Of a stretch of DNA of 20,455 nt, positions 17,724 to 20,455 are shown in pieces. The position numbers were made by a program, and so were the translations under genes. The stretch comes from Physocladia obscura (lineage: Eukaryota > Chytridiomycota > Chytridiomycetes > Chytridiales > Chytriomycetaceae). The notes beneath the pieces were generated by a model, which saw only the letters and a program-made list of their open reading frames with translations, made no database searches and was not told where the DNA came from. Each line of letters begins with the position of its first letter. Within the stretch, counting starts at the first letter, position 1. The DNA is taken from NCBI GenBank assembly GCA_027596945.1, contig JADGJH010000059.1, positions 15,531 through 35,985 of the forward strand, written 5' to 3'.

Positions 17724-20341
17724 ATGAGTCCCACGACAACGTCTCACGGTAGTAAAACATGGTGGTTCAAAAGCGAAAGCACAGCTGAGCATGTGCACAA
17801 AAAGGATCAGCATGATCACCACCAGCAGCAACAGTACCTTGACGATGAACGTGAAGGACGCGGGCGTGTGCGTTTGTCTCGACGGCAAAACAAAAGCAGC
17901 AGCCGATCAAACAACAACAACAACGACAACAGTAACAACAGCAATAATAGCAACAGTAGCAGTAGCACGCGTCTGTCGCGGTCGGGCTCGTTGTCGGGCG
18001 CATTGGCCGGTTCACTTAAAGGTTTCTTTTCTCGTACTGCAGCGTCACCGTCGCCTTCGCCAGCTCCACCCGCATCACGCTCACACCCACCAGCTTCAAC
18101 GCCAACATCAATATCAATGCCAATGCCAACTTCAACGCCGTCATCAGCATCACCAATAGCCATTCCTGTACCGCCCCAGCGGAATGCAAGCTATACAACT
18201 CTCGCCAACACGTCCAATGCGCTTAATGTTAGCGTGTCTGGGGGACTGCCACCGCCACTGCCGCCACCACCGTCACCACCGCCAGTATTGTTACAACAGC
18301 AACAACAACAGCAGCGCCAACTGTCCCCGCAGCGAAACGGAAACGGCGATCGCGTGTTTGGCGTGGACTTAAACCGCAGTCTGAGTCGCAGCCGCAGCCG
18401 CAGCCGCCGTCCGCCGCCGGCTCTCTCGGCCTCCCCAACACCATCCAACGCATCATCGCTGGCCGGCGAACGCATTGCCCGTCTGTCTGATGCGCAGCTG
18501 GCCGAACTATCGTCCCAGGTAACGTTAAGTCATGTATCGTATCAGATCTGTTAACCTTCAATCAATTAACCATTCATCAATTCATTTACAGGTTAGCGCC
18601 GAGGCGTATCGCCGTCGCACTCCCGTTGGCGCGCTGCTTGCCACTTACGACCACGACCATCGCAGCAACGCCGTACTCTCGTCAAAACTATCCACGAACC
18701 CTTCAGCGCCATTCAATTCGTCTCCCACTGTGGCCCGAATTGCTGCGATGTCCAACGAGAAATTCGCAATCTTTACTGCTGACCTCGACGCTGAAGCTGT
18801 ACGCAGAGACATCCCGGGTATATATGGCTTACAGATGTCCTCCACATCCTCTTCATTCCCAACGGCGGTGGTGGAAGACCCGCAAGCAATCCCTGCGAAA
18901 CTAATTCCGATTTTGACCGCGTTTGCGTTGCCATCGGCTGACTTAAACAATTCTGGTGGTGACAATAATGCCGTCGTGACTCTTCAGGACCGTATCATCG
19001 CCGAAGATAGAATAAAGGCTTTGTCCGATGCCAGCTTTTCTGTGCTTGTTCGTGATGTGAGGCGCGAAATTGCTGATAGAGCGAAATCCCGATTAATTGA
19101 CAGTAATGACGACGATCTTCGGACGGACGTTCCCGTTATTGCCACTGTTGATGAGCAGCAGCAGCAGCAACAATTTAATGCAATTGCCGACATTGCAGTT
19201 AAAGATGATATTGACGACGACTCGGGTACATTAAGACGGAGTACATTGAATTCAAGTGGCAGTGGTGTAAGTAGCGCGCAGCCGCCTTCGTCATCGGCGG
19301 CCCAGAAAATCAAGATAGTTGAACCCCCATCGCCTAAAACGCTGATAGCGAGGTCGTCTGTTGATCTGCCACTGCCAAAGCCGGTATCGGAAGAGTCAAT
19401 GGCAGTAACACTACTCACATCACCGGGAACAGCGACAATAACAAAACAATCGAAAAATACTATCGGCGGCGGCGGAACTAACAGTGGAGGTGGTATTATC
19501 TCGGTGCAAAAAGCCGAACGCCGCACGCTTTTCAAGCTCATCACCAACATTGACTTGGAGGCACTGTGGGAACAAGTTCAACACGAAGTGTCGAGACGAC
19601 AACATATTGATCTTTCAAGCGGAAGTGGACATAACGACGATGACGACGAATTTGCTGCCGCTAATTTAGTGACAACGGCTGTAGCCGCAGAGCAAGAATA
19701 TATTTATGATGATGGTGAGGATGAAGATTTTCATCACCAAATTCAGCAGATGCAAAAAGATCGGCTTAAACGGAAATTACCAGTGGCCGCAGCAGTTGCA
19801 GACGCCGCTGCAGCAGAAGAAGTTACGGACGAGCGCGGAGGTGGAAATTCTGATGGTGATGGAATTCCCACCAGTATTCCCGCAACCAATGTTATCGGTA
19901 AAAATAGTGGCAGCAGTAGCAGTAGCAGTAGCAGCAGTAGGAGCAGTAATAGCAGCACTAGAGTGGTAGTTGCTGCGGCTGAAGCCGATGCCGCTGCATC
20001 CGGCGTCTCTGGCGCTGCCGCTACCACCTATACCGCAGCTAAAACCGACAACGCAGTGGTCTGGCGCGGAAGAATACTGAAACTCTCCAACGACCAGCTT
20101 GCAGAAGTTACAGCAGACGTGTATGATGAGATCAGGAGGCGCAAAGAGAAAAATGGTTAGTGATATAAAAAAAATTAAAAAAATTAAAACTATTTTTTTA
20201 GAGCCGTTTTTGCCAGCTCGGGCGGATTTGGCAGTGAAACGAAATGAGGCACGGAAAGAGCTTTCGAAACTTCCAGCGAAGGAGGTCAAGACCTTGTGGC
20301 GAATTATCCGTGAGAACATGGGCGAACGGGAGATGGTTTAG
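17724..20341 (+). CDS. Spa2-like scaffold with multiple SHD-type repeats
   Basis: Three exons: 17724-18518, 18592-20155 and 20202-20341; 832 residues; introns GT-AG. The N-terminal third is disordered (Gln, Asn, Ser, Pro tracts, and an Arg-Ser run SLSRSRSRSRR). Helical repeats resembling the Spa2/GIT homology domain (SHD) follow at about 246-275 (ERIARLSDAQLAELSSQV, AEAYRRR), 313-338 (ARIAAMSNEKFAIFTADLDA), 403-430 (DRIKALSDASFSVLVRDV), 573-603 (LFKLITNIDLEALWEQVQ), 758-785 (RILKLSNDQLAEVTADVYDE) and 795-832. The last two, joined across intron 2 by EPFLPARADLAVKRNEARKE, match the tandem SHD of fungal Spa2 (PFLP...KRNQARQKL signature). Spa2 organises the polarisome and MAP-kinase components at growth sites. 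Here the canonical pair sits at the extreme C-terminus rather than the N-terminus. Confidence 0.75.
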
Positions 20342-20455
20342 TTTTGTTCAGATTCTTTTTTTTTTCCCATTGTATTATACCTGTTATTTTTTTTTTTTTT
20401 TTTGATGTGGGGTTTGTGGCAGGGGGTTTGGTTTGGTTTTTAAATTTTTTTTGTT
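20342..20455 (+). other. 3' flank with long T-tracts
   Basis: Directly after the Spa2-like stop come runs of T (12 bases near 20356 and about 18 near 20386), then a G/T-rich stretch to the window end. This is likely the 3' UTR or downstream region; no canonical AATAAA is seen. Confidence 0.3.

Noticed and set aside
17679..17888. N-terminal extension of the F-box/LRR protein with a hydrophobic segment
   Set aside because: It would overlap the first exon of the divergent Spa2-like gene and is the complement of its Gln/His-rich coding; the ATG at 17678 is preferred.
18984..19550. 188-codon minus-strand ORF
   Set aside because: Antisense shadow of Spa2-like exon 2, with poly-Cys from CAG repeats and no conserved pattern.

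Overview
The window looks like a fungal nuclear contig, most plausibly from an early-diverging (zoosporic, chytrid-like) fungus. Five of the six intact genes carry short GT-AG spliceosomal introns, mostly 52-136 bp. The gene set is fungal in flavour: a Cbf1-type bHLH-zipper factor, nuclear-encoded mitochondrial EF-Tu, an Adk1-type adenylate kinase, and a Spa2-like polarisome scaffold. Degenerate Ty1/copia retroelement pieces are scattered between genes. The phylum assignment is inference; the fungal call is firmer.

Layout. 1-4622 is an AT-rich accessory stretch. It starts with the 3' tail of an unidentified gene (3-137), then a decayed copia gag/protease relic on the minus strand (about 250-1600), a tandemly duplicated AT-rich segment carrying a conserved hairpin (2031-2660), and a very AT-rich minus-strand coding relic resembling a beta-rich, fibre-like or virus-like structural protein (2710-3379). 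That relic is cut at the outer edge of an approximately 1.24 kb element with long terminal inverted repeats (3379-4622). The element encloses two small ORFs overlapping by ATGA. Its right edge lies only about 70 bp upstream of the bHLH start codon.

4693-8470 is compact and genic: the Cbf1-like gene (+), a small multi-pass membrane protein (-) converging on it with 37 bp between stops, and mitochondrial EF-Tu (+) sharing a 397 bp divergent promoter region with the membrane gene. 8471-10817 is a gene-poor interval containing a MITE-like inverted repeat pair (9243-9743) and other decayed sequence. 10818-11899 is adenylate kinase with five exons. 11900-13218 is again gene-poor and contains a reverse-transcriptase relic with a YVDD motif.

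13219-20341 is a dense three-gene block. A FAD-dependent monooxygenase-like protein (-) follows an F-box/LRR protein (-) with only 23 bp between them. The F-box/LRR gene is divergent from a Spa2-like multi-SHD scaffold gene (+), with only 45 bp between start codons. I see no evidence that these genes form one pathway; their close packing mainly implies shared regulatory DNA.

The best candidates for something undescribed are the long-TIR element with coupled small ORFs and the virus-like fibre fragment abutting it, followed by the unusual array of SHD-like repeats in the Spa2-like protein. No tRNA, rRNA, CRISPR array or bacterial-type operon signal was seen.
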